Positions 8,305-16,867 of a stretch of DNA of 64,000 nt are shown piece by piece. Made by a program: the position numbers and the translations under genes. The stretch's first letter is position 1. Each line of letters starts with the position of its first letter. Under the pieces are notes generated by a model that made no database searches, was not told where the DNA came from, and saw only the letters and a program-made list of their open reading frames with translations. Source of the stretch: Clostridia bacterium (GTDB lineage: Bacteria; Bacillota; Clostridia; TANB77; UBA1234); contig JAFXCN010000018.1 of the NCBI GenBank assembly GCA_017521465.1, positions 1-64,000 of the forward strand, given 5' to 3'.

Positions 8305-8997
8305 ATGCAAGAAATATTATATTACATTATATTTGGAATGACTGCTTTGGCGGTATCACCATTTTTAACAGGATTCATTAATTTATTTGTAAAACAAGAA
8401 TTAGAAAATAAAAAAGAATATAAACCTAAATTTGATTTGAAAGTAACGCTAATCACGGTATTAGTGATATTATCTTTATTTTATTTTCATGGAATAACAT
8501 TAGAATTTTATATATATTCTATAGTTTCATTAATGTTGATTATGTGTATGTTTGCAGATTTGAAAGCGCAAATAATACCAAATGAAGTGAATTTTGTAGG
8601 ATTTTTAATTGGTTTATGTTATGCGTATTATAAAATGTGTGTAGATGTATTATTAGGTCTTGATTTATTAGCAGGTATGCTTACAGGAGCGATAATCTTC
8701 TTGTTAATAGCTGGTTTTGCAATAGTCGTTTATAAAAAAGAAGGAATGGGTGGCGGAGATGTAAAACTAATGGGAATGTTAGGACTATTTTTTGGCTTTG
8801 CAAATATAATTCAAATATTTATTTTATCATTTGTGATTGGTGCAATTGCAAGCATAGTGTTGCTAGCAACAAAAATAAAGAAAATGGATGATTATATTGC
8901 TTTTGGGCCATATATAGTTGTAGGGGCATATATAACTATGTTTGTGCCAGCAAGTGTGTTAGTTCCGCAAATTTTAACTTTTTTAAATAATATTTAA
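8305..8997 (+). CDS. Prepilin peptidase, A24 family
   Basis: 230 residues, hydrophobic throughout with about seven membrane segments. Catalytic aspartates of A24 peptidases: Asp85 in FADLKAQIIPN and Asp152 in GMGGGDVKLM. It lacks the N-terminal four-Cys N-methyltransferase domain seen in full PilD/ComC enzymes, so it would only cleave leader peptides of type IV pilin-like proteins. No pilin genes lie in this window. It starts 5 bp after yqeG and is followed by the M24 peptidase with an AAGGAGA in the gap. Confidence 0.9.
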   Translation: MQEILYYIIFGMTALAVSPFLTGFINLFVKQELENKKEYKPKFDLKVTLITVLVILSLFYFHGITLEFYIYSIVSLMLIMCMFADLKAQIIPNEVNFVGFLIGLCYAYYKMCVDVLLGLDLLAGMLTGAIIFLLIAGFAIVVYKKEGMGGGDVKLMGMLGLFFGFANIIQIFILSFVIGAIASIVLLATKIKKMDDYIAFGPYIVVGAYITMFVPASVLVPQILTFLNNI

Positions 8998-9008
8998 GGA
9001 GATATAAA

Positions 9009-9701
9009 TTGAAAAAAACAGAAGAAGAAATAAAGAAATTAGAAGTAGCTTCCAAAATTGCAGATGATTGTTTTGAATATATTTGTAAAAATATAAAAGT
9101 TGGAATGACTGAAATTGAAGTTGCTCAAATGATAGATAGTTTTATGATTGAAAATGGTGCAGAAGGGTTATCTTTTGAAACAATTGTTGGGTCAGGTATA
9201 AATTCTGCACAAATACATTCGACTCCAACTGATAAAATAATTGAGAGCGGAGATGTTGTTCTTTTAGATTTTGGATGCAAATACCAGGGATATTGTTCGG
9301 ATATTTCAAGAACAATTTTTATGGAAAAAATGACAGATGAACACAAAAATATATATGACATTGTTTTAGAAGCACAATTAGTTGCGACAGAAAAAATATC
9401 AGAAAGTATGTTAGCTTGTGAAGCAGATAATCTTGCAAGAGATGTGATAAAAAATAAGGGCTATGATTTTGCACATGCTTTAGGACACGGTGTTGGAACA
9501 GAAGTGCATGAAAGTCCAGTAATATCGCCTAAGAATGATAAAGATGTATTAGAAAATAAGATGGTGTTTACCATAGAACCAGGAATTTATTTAGAAAATA
9601 AATTTGGTGTAAGAATAGAGGACACAGTTGTTTTAGAAAATGGAAAAGTAAGGAGTCTAAACAAAGTAACTAAAGATATTATTATTATAAAAGGAGAATA
9701 A
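9009..9701 (+). CDS. M24 family peptidase, Xaa-Pro aminopeptidase-like
   Basis: 230 residues from TTG 9009 with AAGGAGA upstream. The pita-bread metal ligands are present: Asp in VLLDFGCKY, Asp in GYCSDISRTIF, His in ALGHGVGTEVHE, Glu in FTIEPGI and Glu in RIEDTVVL. Sequence around GHGVGTEVHESP is closer to Xaa-Pro aminopeptidase than to methionine aminopeptidase. Unlike PepP/PepQ (about 350-450 residues) it has no N-terminal creatinase-type domain, so it is a lone catalytic domain. Predicted to remove N-terminal residues from peptides in the cytosol. Confidence 0.9.
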   Translation: MKKTEEEIKKLEVASKIADDCFEYICKNIKVGMTEIEVAQMIDSFMIENGAEGLSFETIVGSGINSAQIHSTPTDKIIESGDVVLLDFGCKYQGYCSDISRTIFMEKMTDEHKNIYDIVLEAQLVATEKISESMLACEADNLARDVIKNKGYDFAHALGHGVGTEVHESPVISPKNDKDVLENKMVFTIEPGIYLENKFGVRIEDTVVLENGKVRSLNKVTKDIIIIKGE

Positions 9702-9705
9702 AGGC

Positions 9706-10770
9706 ATGATTTTAGTTGATGATAGCAACAGAGAAAAGTATATAGAATTTTTGCAAAAACATAAGAAAGGACACTTTTTACAATCGCCAGAATGGGGAAA
9801 AGTAAAAAGTGAATGGATAAATAAAGTAATACTTGTAGAAGATGAAAATGGAAATATAAAAGGTTCTATGAGTTTGTTAATCAGAAATTTTAAAAATATT
9901 ACAAGTATAATGTATGCACCAAGAGGACCAGTATGCGATCCACATGATAAAGAAACGTTTGAAGCCTTGGTAAAAGATGCAAAAGAACTTGCAAAACAAT
10001 ACAAATCATTTATTTTTAGGGTAGATCCAGATATATCAAACGAAGATGAAGAGTTTAAGAAGATAGCTAAAGAGATAGGCTTTAAAATAAAAGAAGATGT
10101 AAAAGATTTTAACGAAGTAATTCAACCAAGATATGTTTTTAGACTAGATGTTGCAGGTAAAACAGAAGAAGAACTTTTAAAATCTTTCCATGAAAAAACA
10201 AGATATAACATAAGACTAGCATCTAGAAAAGGTGTTACAGTAAGAGAAGGGAATAGAGATGATTTAAAGATATTCCATAAAATAATGATTGAAACAGGTG
10301 TTAGAGATAATTTCTTAATTAGACCTTTAGAATATTTTGAAAAAATGTATGATGAACTTGCACCAAAATATATGAAAGTATTAATCGCAATGTATGAAGA
10401 TAAACCAATTGCAGCAGTAATACCAATTATATATGGAAATAAGGTTTGGTATTTATATGGAGCAAGTTCAAATGAATATAGAAATGTAATGCCAAACTAT
10501 TTATTACAATGGGAGCAAATAAAATTAGCACTAGCAAACAATTGCGATATATATGATTTCAGAGGTGTATCAGGACACGTTGATGAAAATCATCCACAAT
10601 ATGGAATATATAAATTTAAAAAAGGATTTAATGGAGATTTTGTAGAATTCGTTGGAGAACTATATATGGTATTAAATCCATTCATGAACTTTATGTATGA
10701 CAAATTCGGAATGTTTTATAGAAAAATACAAATAAGAAAAGCAATGAAAAAAGAGAAGGAAAACAGGTAG
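9706..10770 (+). CDS. FemAB-like aminoacyltransferase (peptidoglycan bridge)
   Basis: 354 residues with the double-GNAT FemAB fold: HFLQSPEWGKVKSEW at the N-terminus, MYAPRGPVCDP near 70, then FHEKTRYNIRLASRKGV near 165 and YDFRGVSG near 285. These enzymes add amino acids from aminoacyl-tRNA to the lipid II stem peptide to build interpeptide bridges, at the inner membrane face. The coiled-coil arm of staphylococcal FemA is absent, as in FemX/MurM-like relatives. It starts 4 bp after the M24 gene and precedes alr across an element-bearing gap, a cell-wall context. Confidence 0.9.
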   Translation: MILVDDSNREKYIEFLQKHKKGHFLQSPEWGKVKSEWINKVILVEDENGNIKGSMSLLIRNFKNITSIMYAPRGPVCDPHDKETFEALVKDAKELAKQYKSFIFRVDPDISNEDEEFKKIAKEIGFKIKEDVKDFNEVIQPRYVFRLDVAGKTEEELLKSFHEKTRYNIRLASRKGVTVREGNRDDLKIFHKIMIETGVRDNFLIRPLEYFEKMYDELAPKYMKVLIAMYEDKPIAAVIPIIYGNKVWYLYGASSNEYRNVMPNYLLQWEQIKLALANNCDIYDFRGVSGHVDENHPQYGIYKFKKGFNGDFVEFVGELYMVLNPFMNFMYDKFGMFYRKIQIRKAMKKEKENR

Positions 10771-10795
10771 TATCGCTCTTTTGGGGGACACAATC

Positions 10796-10872
10796 GCTTC
10801 CGAAGGAAGCTTTTTTCTAGGCCGAAAAATGGTTTTGCCCGCGCAGCGGCGGCCTGGGAAAACGAACTGCGT
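10796..10872. repeat. Two-hairpin dispersed element, copy A
   Basis: Hairpin 1: GCTTCC-GAA-GGAAGC (10796-10810) followed by TTTTTT. Hairpin 2: CTAGGCCG (10817-10824) with CGGCCTGG (10850-10857), enclosing CCGC-GCA-GCGG (10839-10849). The tail GGAAAACGAACTGCGTT follows. The same arrangement recurs at 46501-46580 with compensatory base changes. Hairpin 1 with its T-run could terminate transcription from the FemAB-like gene. Confidence 0.85.
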
Positions 10873-10873
10873 T

Positions 10874-10919
10874 ATACAAAAATGAGGAGCAAACATATAC
10901 AAAAATGAGGAGCAAATAA
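10874..10919 (+). repeat. 23-bp tandem duplication carrying the alr ribosome site
   Basis: Two 23-bp copies (10874-10896 and 10897-10919) of ATACAAAAATGAGGAGCAAA plus three bases. Each carries GAGGAG; only the second is positioned for the alr ATG at 10919. Confidence 0.9.
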
Positions 10920-12043
10920 TGAATAGAGTTATTATTGAAAAAGCAAATTTAGAACATAATATAAAATTAATAAAAGATAAAGTTCGTGATTTTCGAAATG
11001 ATAAAGGAGAGAGTGTAAAGATTATTGCGGTGATAAAAGGTAATGCTTATGGTATGGACTCTTTATTACTTGCACGCAGATTGATAGATAATAACATTAA
11101 CTTCTTTGCTGTTTCAGAATTAGAAGAAGCAATTTATTTAAGAAATAATAAATTCAATAATCCAATTCTATTGTTGCAATCAACATCAAATGAAGATGTA
11201 TTGAATCAAATTGTAGAAAATAATTTAGTTGCTACAATTAGCAGTTTTGAAGAAATTGAAATTTTAAATAGAATAGCAAAAGAACAAAATAAAAATGTTG
11301 AGGCGCATTTGAAAATAGATACTGGATTTGGACGATTTGGCTTTTTTATTGATGAAAATAATGTACTTGAGTTAGCTAATGCATTAAATAAATGTGAAAA
11401 TTTAAAAATTACAGGAACATATTCTCACTTTATTGAGTCTTATGCTAATGATGATAAACTTACTAGACAGCAGTTTAATAAGTTTATAGATGTAATTGCT
11501 ATTTTGAAGAAAAATAGAATTGAAACAGGAATGCTTCATATTTGTAACAGTTCTGCTATTTTTAAATATCCAGAAATGTATTTGAATGCAGTTAGAGTTG
11601 GTTCTGCTTTTACGGGTAGACTTCAAATTTCAAATGTAACTGGATTAAAGAGGGTGGGATATTTTGAAACTACTATTTGTGAAATAAAAGAGTTAAAAAA
11701 AGATACTACTGTTGGTTATTCTGCAACGTGTAAATTGAAAAAAGATACTAAAGTTGCTATTACCACAGCAGGGTATGCAGAAGGAATTGGTGTGACAGGG
11801 CCAAAAGATTCTGTCAGGTTAATAGATAAATTAAGAAAAATAAAATTAGCACTAGCTACTTTGAAACAAGACGGCAGAACCTTTGTAACAATTAATAATA
11901 AAAAATATCCTATTGTAGGAAGAATTGGAATGAAGAATTTTATGATAGATGTTTCTGATTCGGACGTTGAGGTAGGAGATAAAGTGAAAGTAGATGTTAA
12001 TTTGATTTTTATTGATTCAAAAATAAAAAGACAGGAGATATAA
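10919..12043 (+). CDS. alr: Alanine racemase
   Basis: 374 residues. The PLP lysine lies in AVIKGNAYG near residue 42; the C-terminal domain has TVGYSAT with the expected catalytic Tyr, TTAGYAEGIG, and VGRIGMKNFMIDV. The enzyme makes D-alanine for peptidoglycan. The C-terminal beta domain is divergent (usual GYADG is GYAEG, usual GRVSMD is GRIGMK), so another amino-acid racemase specificity is possible. It follows the FemAB-like gene and its stop codon is immediately followed by the start of the DUF1189 gene. Confidence 0.88.
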   Translation: MNRVIIEKANLEHNIKLIKDKVRDFRNDKGESVKIIAVIKGNAYGMDSLLLARRLIDNNINFFAVSELEEAIYLRNNKFNNPILLLQSTSNEDVLNQIVENNLVATISSFEEIEILNRIAKEQNKNVEAHLKIDTGFGRFGFFIDENNVLELANALNKCENLKITGTYSHFIESYANDDKLTRQQFNKFIDVIAILKKNRIETGMLHICNSSAIFKYPEMYLNAVRVGSAFTGRLQISNVTGLKRVGYFETTICEIKELKKDTTVGYSATCKLKKDTKVAITTAGYAEGIGVTGPKDSVRLIDKLRKIKLALATLKQDGRTFVTINNKKYPIVGRIGMKNFMIDVSDSDVEVGDKVKVDVNLIFIDSKIKRQEI

Positions 12044-12985
12044 ATGGAAAATAATAATAAACTTTCATTCTTTGCTAGAATGATTTCAGCTATTACTGAT
12101 TTTAGAATATATCCATATATAAGAAGGGAAAAAGTAATTTCATCAATTTCATATTTTTTAAAATTATTACTATTTATAACATTAATAATTTCTATATATG
12201 TTATTTCTAATGTATATGAAATTGCAGAAAAATTTACAGCTGATTTTAATAATGAAATCCCTAATTTTACATTGAAAGATGGCGTGCTAGAAGCTGAAAC
12301 TAATACGAAGTATAGTATTGAAAATGGAATTATTATACTAGATACTAATTACACTGCTGAAGAATTAAAGGAAGCGTCAAATACTGATATTATAGGATAT
12401 AATTATAATGTTCTGATATCAAAAGATGCTATGAATATATATGCTAATGAAAATTTATTAGGTGCAGTAGATTTTGATAAAATAATAGGCGAGTATACAA
12501 AACAAGGTTTTTATAATAATGTTTTACAGCATTTTAATGATATAAGAATCAAAATATACTTATTTGCTACTACATATATAGCAATATTTACAGCCTATAT
12601 ATTATTAAAATTGACAAATATATTAACAGCAATGATATTGGCAACAATATTTAACTTTCTATTTGGTAACAGTTTAAAATTTGGAGATATATTTAAAATT
12701 GCAGCATATGCATTAACATTACCAATAATCATAGAAACGGTTGCGCTTATTCTTATAGGAAATGTTTCAGAAAGTGTAACATTAATATATCAATTATTAG
12801 TATGTGTATATGTGTTTTATGCTTTACGAGCTATAAAATTAGATAAAATAATTATCACTGCAACGCAAAATGGAATTTTAAAGAAAATAGTAAATAATGA
12901 TGGAATAAATATAGAAGCTCAAAACGATTTGAATGAAAAAGAAGAAGTAAAAGAAAATAGAGATGAAGAAAATAAAGAAGATTAA
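12044..12985 (+). CDS. DUF1189 family membrane protein
   Basis: 313 residues. One membrane segment at about 38-60, an outer domain about 60-160 with GVLEAETNTKYSIENGIIILDTN, then three or four membrane segments about 175-265 and a charged C-terminal tail. This matches DUF1189 proteins of Firmicutes, whose role is unknown. Start ATG directly abuts the alr stop with CAGGAGA inside the end of alr, so translation is probably coupled. Confidence 0.85.
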   Translation: MENNNKLSFFARMISAITDFRIYPYIRREKVISSISYFLKLLLFITLIISIYVISNVYEIAEKFTADFNNEIPNFTLKDGVLEAETNTKYSIENGIIILDTNYTAEELKEASNTDIIGYNYNVLISKDAMNIYANENLLGAVDFDKIIGEYTKQGFYNNVLQHFNDIRIKIYLFATTYIAIFTAYILLKLTNILTAMILATIFNFLFGNSLKFGDIFKIAAYALTLPIIIETVALILIGNVSESVTLIYQLLVCVYVFYALRAIKLDKIIITATQNGILKKIVNNDGINIEAQNDLNEKEEVKENRDEENKED

Positions 12986-13006
12986 CATTATTGTTAATCT
13001 TCTTTT
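12976..13006. terminator. Bidirectional terminator
   Basis: Stem AGAAGATTAACA/TGTTAATCTTCT with loop TTAT, lying between the convergent DUF1189 and tmcAL genes and overlapping the DUF1189 stop codon. Short T-runs follow on both strands. Confidence 0.8.
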
Positions 13007-14250
13007 ATTATTGGCATAGTATAATCTAAATTTGTTTTTTTGAAATTTGGTATTTGATATCCAAGTGTATAGATATTACTTGCTAAAATATCTAGTTCTA
13101 ACATTTGTTTTTGAGACTCATTAATGTTTCCTTTTAAGAATTTATTAACAGAAGTGATTACAGGTATTCTCGAATTGTTTATTATATAAGGTAAAGCTTT
13201 TTCTCCGTTTTTAGATAATCCTAGAACTCTAGCATATTGAGGAGATGTTTTGTTATTCTCAACAATATCTTGTTTAATGCCTAATAATAAGTGAATCAAA
13301 ATTCGTTGGATTCTAGTTCTAGTATATCTTTTAGATTTTATTGTGTTTATTAAATTATCTATTTCAATACATTCGTTTTCAGCTTTCTTTATTAAGTTTT
13401 CAAGTCCTTCTGTTACATCAAGAATGGAAGTCAAATCTTCTGGAGACATTCTTCTGATTTCGTATAAAATTTCTTTTTCAAAATTTTCTATAAACATCGG
13501 TGAACGCCCGTGTAACAATTCTTGATTTAATATATTAGCACAATTTTCTGGAACAACATTTGAAAGTGGACTGATATTTCCAGACTTAAACATTTGTCTA
13601 ATAGCTGTACTACTGCAAATATTTTCGTAAATTTCAGTAGAATTATAATTGCCACCTTTTCTTTTAAGGGAATATGGTGTTATCGGACTATCAAATGCTA
13701 GCAAAGCTTTTAAATATTCAATTCCGAGAATGTTATTTGAGTCTAACAAAATGTTACTTAATATTTGTTCATTATATTCTTTTTTTAGAAAAACTTTCAA
13801 TGCATTGCTTCGGGCGATAGGATACGAGTTTCCTTTTTTAAGTTCACTTTGTAAATGTCTTTTATATTCGTCTGGCTCATGAAAAAGAACGTTTGCAATT
13901 CTTTTTAAGATTTCAATATCTTCACATTCGTTACCAAAACATAAAGAATTTGTAACATTTAATGAGTCTAAAATTCCAATACTTCCATGAGCAAAATATT
14001 CAGCACTTGAAGTAGCATAACAAACAGGAAGTTCAATTACTATATCGGCACCGTTTTGTATTGCAATTTTTGTTCTAGTCCATTTATCAAATAGTGCAGG
14101 TAGTCCGCGCTGAATGAAATTTCCACTCATAATTGCAACAACAATATCACTATTTGTAATTTCTTTAGATTTTTCTATATGATATAAATGACCATTATGA
14201 AATGGATTATATTCAGCTACAATTCCACAAATTTTCATATTAGCAATCAT
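12994..14250 (-). CDS. tmcAL: tRNA(Met) cytidine acetate ligase
   Basis: 418 residues. The nucleotidyltransferase signature near the N-terminus is clear: GIVAEYNPFHNGHLYHIE (HxGH-like) followed by VAIMSGNFIQRG and DIVIELP. This is the TmcAL (formerly YlbM) family, which makes N4-acetylcytidine at the wobble base of elongator tRNA-Met using acetate and ATP. The start is ambiguous: ATG 14250 lies close after AAGGGAAGGA, while ATG 14238 (MKICGIV) fits family starts but has a long spacing. Confidence 0.93.
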   Translation of the reverse strand: MIANMKICGIVAEYNPFHNGHLYHIEKSKEITNSDIVVAIMSGNFIQRGLPALFDKWTRTKIAIQNGADIVIELPVCYATSSAEYFAHGSIGILDSLNVTNSLCFGNECEDIEILKRIANVLFHEPDEYKRHLQSELKKGNSYPIARSNALKVFLKKEYNEQILSNILLDSNNILGIEYLKALLAFDSPITPYSLKRKGGNYNSTEIYENICSSTAIRQMFKSGNISPLSNVVPENCANILNQELLHGRSPMFIENFEKEILYEIRRMSPEDLTSILDVTEGLENLIKKAENECIEIDNLINTIKSKRYTRTRIQRILIHLLLGIKQDIVENNKTSPQYARVLGLSKNGEKALPYIINNSRIPVITSVNKFLKGNINESQKQMLELDILASNIYTLGYQIPNFKKTNLDYTMPIIKED

Positions 14251-14277
14251 TCCTTCCCTTGATAATAAGACATTTTT

Positions 14278-14306
14278 ATGATATCATACACAAAAAAACA
14301 ATGCAA
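14278..14306 (-). promoter_or_regulatory. Promoter of tmcAL
   Basis: Minus strand: TTGCAT (14306-14301), 17-bp spacer, TATCAT (14283-14278). Confidence 0.5.
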
Positions 14307-14324
14307 CAAAATAAGGAGGTAATA

Positions 14325-14762
14325 ATGGAAGAAATATCTATTTATACAGATGGCGCATGCTCTGGAAACCCTGGGAAAGGTGGCTGGGGAGCTCTTCTTA
14401 TATTTGGCGAAAATAAAAAAGAAATCAGTGGAGGCGAGAAAGAAACAACCAATAACAGAATGGAATTAACAGCCCCAATTGAAGCGTTAAAATTAGTGAA
14501 AAGACCATGCAAAGTTAAACTATATAGTGATAGTGCGTATTTAGTAAATGCATTTATCAATGGTTGGATATATAATTGGCAAAAAAATGGTTGGAAAACG
14601 GCAGATAAAAAAGATGTAAAAAATAGAGACCTTTGGGAACAAATATATAAATTTACGCAGATACATGAAATAGAATGGATTAAAGTAAAAGGTCATAGCG
14701 ATAATGAATATAATAATCTTTGTGATAAATTAGCTGTTGCGGCAATTAAACAAATTGATTAA
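14325..14762 (+). CDS. rnhA: Ribonuclease HI
   Basis: 145 residues from ATG 14325, preceded by AAGGAGG; upstream in-frame ATGs lie inside the tmcAL promoter region and lack ribosome sites. The four acidic active-site residues are visible: Asp in YTDGACSGNPG, Glu in NNRMELTAPIEAL, Asp in YSDSAYLVNAF and Asp in GHSDNEYNN. It degrades the RNA strand of RNA-DNA hybrids in the cytoplasm. Divergent from tmcAL. Confidence 0.97.
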   Translation: MEEISIYTDGACSGNPGKGGWGALLIFGENKKEISGGEKETTNNRMELTAPIEALKLVKRPCKVKLYSDSAYLVNAFINGWIYNWQKNGWKTADKKDVKNRDLWEQIYKFTQIHEIEWIKVKGHSDNEYNNLCDKLAVAAIKQID

Positions 14763-14826
14763 GTTCTAATTGATTTTAATATCTCATATACATAATTTAG
14801 TAGACAATATACAAATGGAGGTATTA

Positions 14827-15444
14827 ATGAACTTAAAGATAAATGAAAAATATAGTAGTATAGAAAAACATATAACCAACAACTTAATTAAATATAGTAT
14901 GTTATTAATTATTTTTATTATTGGAATAATTGTAGGTGGAATATGCTTTAGGTCATTCAACAATAATAGTGAAAATATGATTCAACTAAAGGAAATGATT
15001 GAACAAATAATTAATAGTTTTGCCGACGAAAAGTGGAAACTTGTAAATAAATATTTCGCAGAAGACCTAATAAAAATAGCATTGTTAATAATAACAAGCT
15101 CATCAATGATTGGCTTGCCATTATTACTTGTGTGGATTCTTTATAATGGTGTTTCGCTAAGCTTTACTATTAATTTTTTAATATATACATATGGTATAAC
15201 AAAGGGAAATTTTATTTCAGTATTATTACTTTTTATACCTAATTTATCAATGCTAATAGCTACTAGTGTAATAACCATAAGTTCTATTAAACTAATTAAA
15301 AATATTATAAAAAACAGAAAACCAATAAAAATAGAAATAATAAGACATTTAATTATTTGTTCGGTTGGGGCAATTATTATAATGTTAGGCTTTTTCTGGA
15401 GAGTTTTTTCAATGAATTTTGTAGAAAATGTACTGAATTTATAA
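14827..15444 (+). CDS. spoIIM: Stage II sporulation protein M
   Basis: 205 residues from ATG 14827 (GGAGG upstream; an in-frame ATG at 14770 has no ribosome site). About five membrane segments. The loop between segments 2 and 3, WILYNGVSLSFTINFL, and the segment TKGNFISVLLLFIPNL match the SpoIIM family. SpoIIM works with SpoIID and SpoIIP in engulfment, tethering the peptidoglycan-degrading complex in the mother-cell membrane. The order spoIIM-xerD is common in clostridia. Confidence 0.9.
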   Translation: MNLKINEKYSSIEKHITNNLIKYSMLLIIFIIGIIVGGICFRSFNNNSENMIQLKEMIEQIINSFADEKWKLVNKYFAEDLIKIALLIITSSSMIGLPLLLVWILYNGVSLSFTINFLIYTYGITKGNFISVLLLFIPNLSMLIATSVITISSIKLIKNIIKNRKPIKIEIIRHLIICSVGAIIIMLGFFWRVFSMNFVENVLNL

Positions 15445-15630
15445 GGTTTTGAAATATTTTGATAAAATTTACATAAAAATTCAAAAAATGCTTGCATTAT
15501 TTGAATTTATTGTATAAAATAGCATTGACAAAAAACAGAGACATAATACAAAAGATAAGTAGGTGGCATAGGACCTTAGAGGGATTAACAAACATATGTA
15601 GAAATACTATAGTACAAAGGAGTATTTGAG

Positions 15631-16515
15631 ATGGATAATAATTTAGTAGAAAACTTTTTAGATTTCCTTCAAAAGGATAAAAAATTGTCTGACAACACAT
15701 TACAATCATATAATAGAGACATAAAGTTATATGGTAATTATTTAGAAAATAATAACTTAGATATGTTAAAAACAGATGAATCATCTATAAAAACATATTT
15801 AGATAGTTTAAAAGAAAATGGAAAAGCAGTATCTACAGTATCAAGAAATTTAGCTTCGTTAAGATCATTTTATCAATACTTATACAAAACTAAATGCGTT
15901 ACTGAAGATCCAACTGTTAATTTAGAGTCTCCAAAAATAGAGAGAAAACCACCAAAGATTTTATCAGCAGAACAAGTTGAACTATTATTAGAGCAACCTA
16001 AATGTGTTGATTTAAAAGGTTATAGAGACAAAGCAATGCTTGAACTTGTATATGCTACAGGTATCAGAGTTACAGAATTAATCTCTCTAAATATAGATGA
16101 TATAAACCTTGAAAGTGGTTATATCAAATGTTCAAACAGAACAAAACAAAGAGTTATCCCAATTGGAAATCTAGCAGTTACTGCATTAAAAGACTATATC
16201 GACAAATCAAGAGAAGTATTATTAAAATCTGAAGAAGATACAGCTCTATTTGTTAACATGAATGGTCAAAGATTAACAAGACAAGGTTTCTGGAAGATTA
16301 TCAAACAATATAAGGCACAAGCAAATATTGATGTTGATATAACACCACATACACTTCGTCACTCATTTGCAGTACATTTGTTAGAAAACGGAGCTGAATT
16401 AAGAGCAATTCAAGAAATGCTAGGTCATTCAGACATCTCATCTACACAAGTATATGCTCAAATAGAACAAAATAGAATAAAAGACGTATACATGAAAACA
16501 CATCCACGTGCGTAG
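15631..16515 (+). CDS. xerD: Tyrosine recombinase XerD
   Basis: 294 residues, typical length. N-terminal SAM-like DNA-binding domain (about 1-85: NLVENFLDFLQKDKKLSDNT). Catalytic residues: Arg in YATGIRVTELI, Lys after it, HTLRHSFA, LGHSDISSTQVYAQ with the nucleophile Tyr. Resolves chromosome dimers at dif together with a partner recombinase. The preceding 186 bp contain no gene; a TTGACA at 15525 has no good -10 at proper spacing. Ribosome site AAAGGAG. The alternative, a phage integrase, is less likely given length and context. Confidence 0.93.
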   Translation: MDNNLVENFLDFLQKDKKLSDNTLQSYNRDIKLYGNYLENNNLDMLKTDESSIKTYLDSLKENGKAVSTVSRNLASLRSFYQYLYKTKCVTEDPTVNLESPKIERKPPKILSAEQVELLLEQPKCVDLKGYRDKAMLELVYATGIRVTELISLNIDDINLESGYIKCSNRTKQRVIPIGNLAVTALKDYIDKSREVLLKSEEDTALFVNMNGQRLTRQGFWKIIKQYKAQANIDVDITPHTLRHSFAVHLLENGAELRAIQEMLGHSDISSTQVYAQIEQNRIKDVYMKTHPRA

Positions 16516-16532
16516 TTTTAAATATAAAAAGT

Positions 16533-16560
16533 CGAGTACCCAAAGGGTACTCGTTTTTTT
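16533..16560 (+). terminator. Terminator of xerD
   Basis: Perfect 9-bp stem CGAGTACCC/GGGTACTCG with loop AAA, followed by seven T. Confidence 0.95.
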
Positions 16561-16593
16561 ATAAAGAATAATGAAAATTTATTCTTTAGTTTT

Positions 16594-16640
16594 CGACCTG
16601 GGCAAAAACGGAAAATCTGCGGAAACGAACCGCGTTACAG
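16594..16640. repeat. Fragment of the GC-rich hairpin element
   Basis: CGACCTGGGCAAAAACGG (16594 on) matches the end of the element at 5951-6012, and the following GCGG-AAACGAA-CCGC hairpin resembles the GGAAAACGAACTGCGTT tail of the elements at 10796 and 46501. The gap 16561-16867 between xerD and asnS is otherwise only the array at 16652 and a terminator. Confidence 0.55.
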
Positions 16641-16651
16641 CAATCATTTTG

Positions 16652-16765
16652 CGTCGGACACAAACGTCCGCCCAGCGAACACTTTACGTCGGACACAAAC
16701 GTCCGCTCAGCGAACACTTTACGTCGGACACAAACGTCCGCCCAGCGAACACTTTACGTCGGACA
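16652..16765. repeat. 35-bp tandem repeat, each unit a hairpin
   Basis: Three 35-bp units (16652, 16687, 16722) and a 9-bp partial fourth. Units differ only at one base (GCCCAG/GCTCAG). Each contains CGGAC-ACAAAC-GTCCG, a 5-bp stem with 6-nt loop. The units are contiguous, without spacers, so this is not a CRISPR array; 35 is not a multiple of 3, so it is not coding. Confidence 0.95.
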
Positions 16766-16807
16766 AAAATTTTTTATTTAGTTTTCGTATAAAAAATGGA
16801 AGTGCGC

Positions 16808-16833
16808 AAAAATCGATATAAAAATCGATTTTT
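16808..16833 (-). terminator. Likely terminator of asnS
   Basis: Stem AAAAATCGAT/ATCGATTTTT with a 6-nt loop, about 35 bp past the asnS stop; the minus strand continues TTTTTGCGC. The stem itself supplies the T-run. Confidence 0.65.
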
Positions 16834-16867
16834 GTTCACCTCCATTTTACACACTCTTTTTCCACTA

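Noticed and set aside
16652-16765. CRISPR array
   Set aside because: Units are directly contiguous with no unique spacers, and no cas genes are present.
16571-16792. 73-codon open frame over the 35-bp repeats
   Set aside because: The repeat period is not a multiple of three, so each unit is read in a different frame; no ribosome site and no plausible protein.
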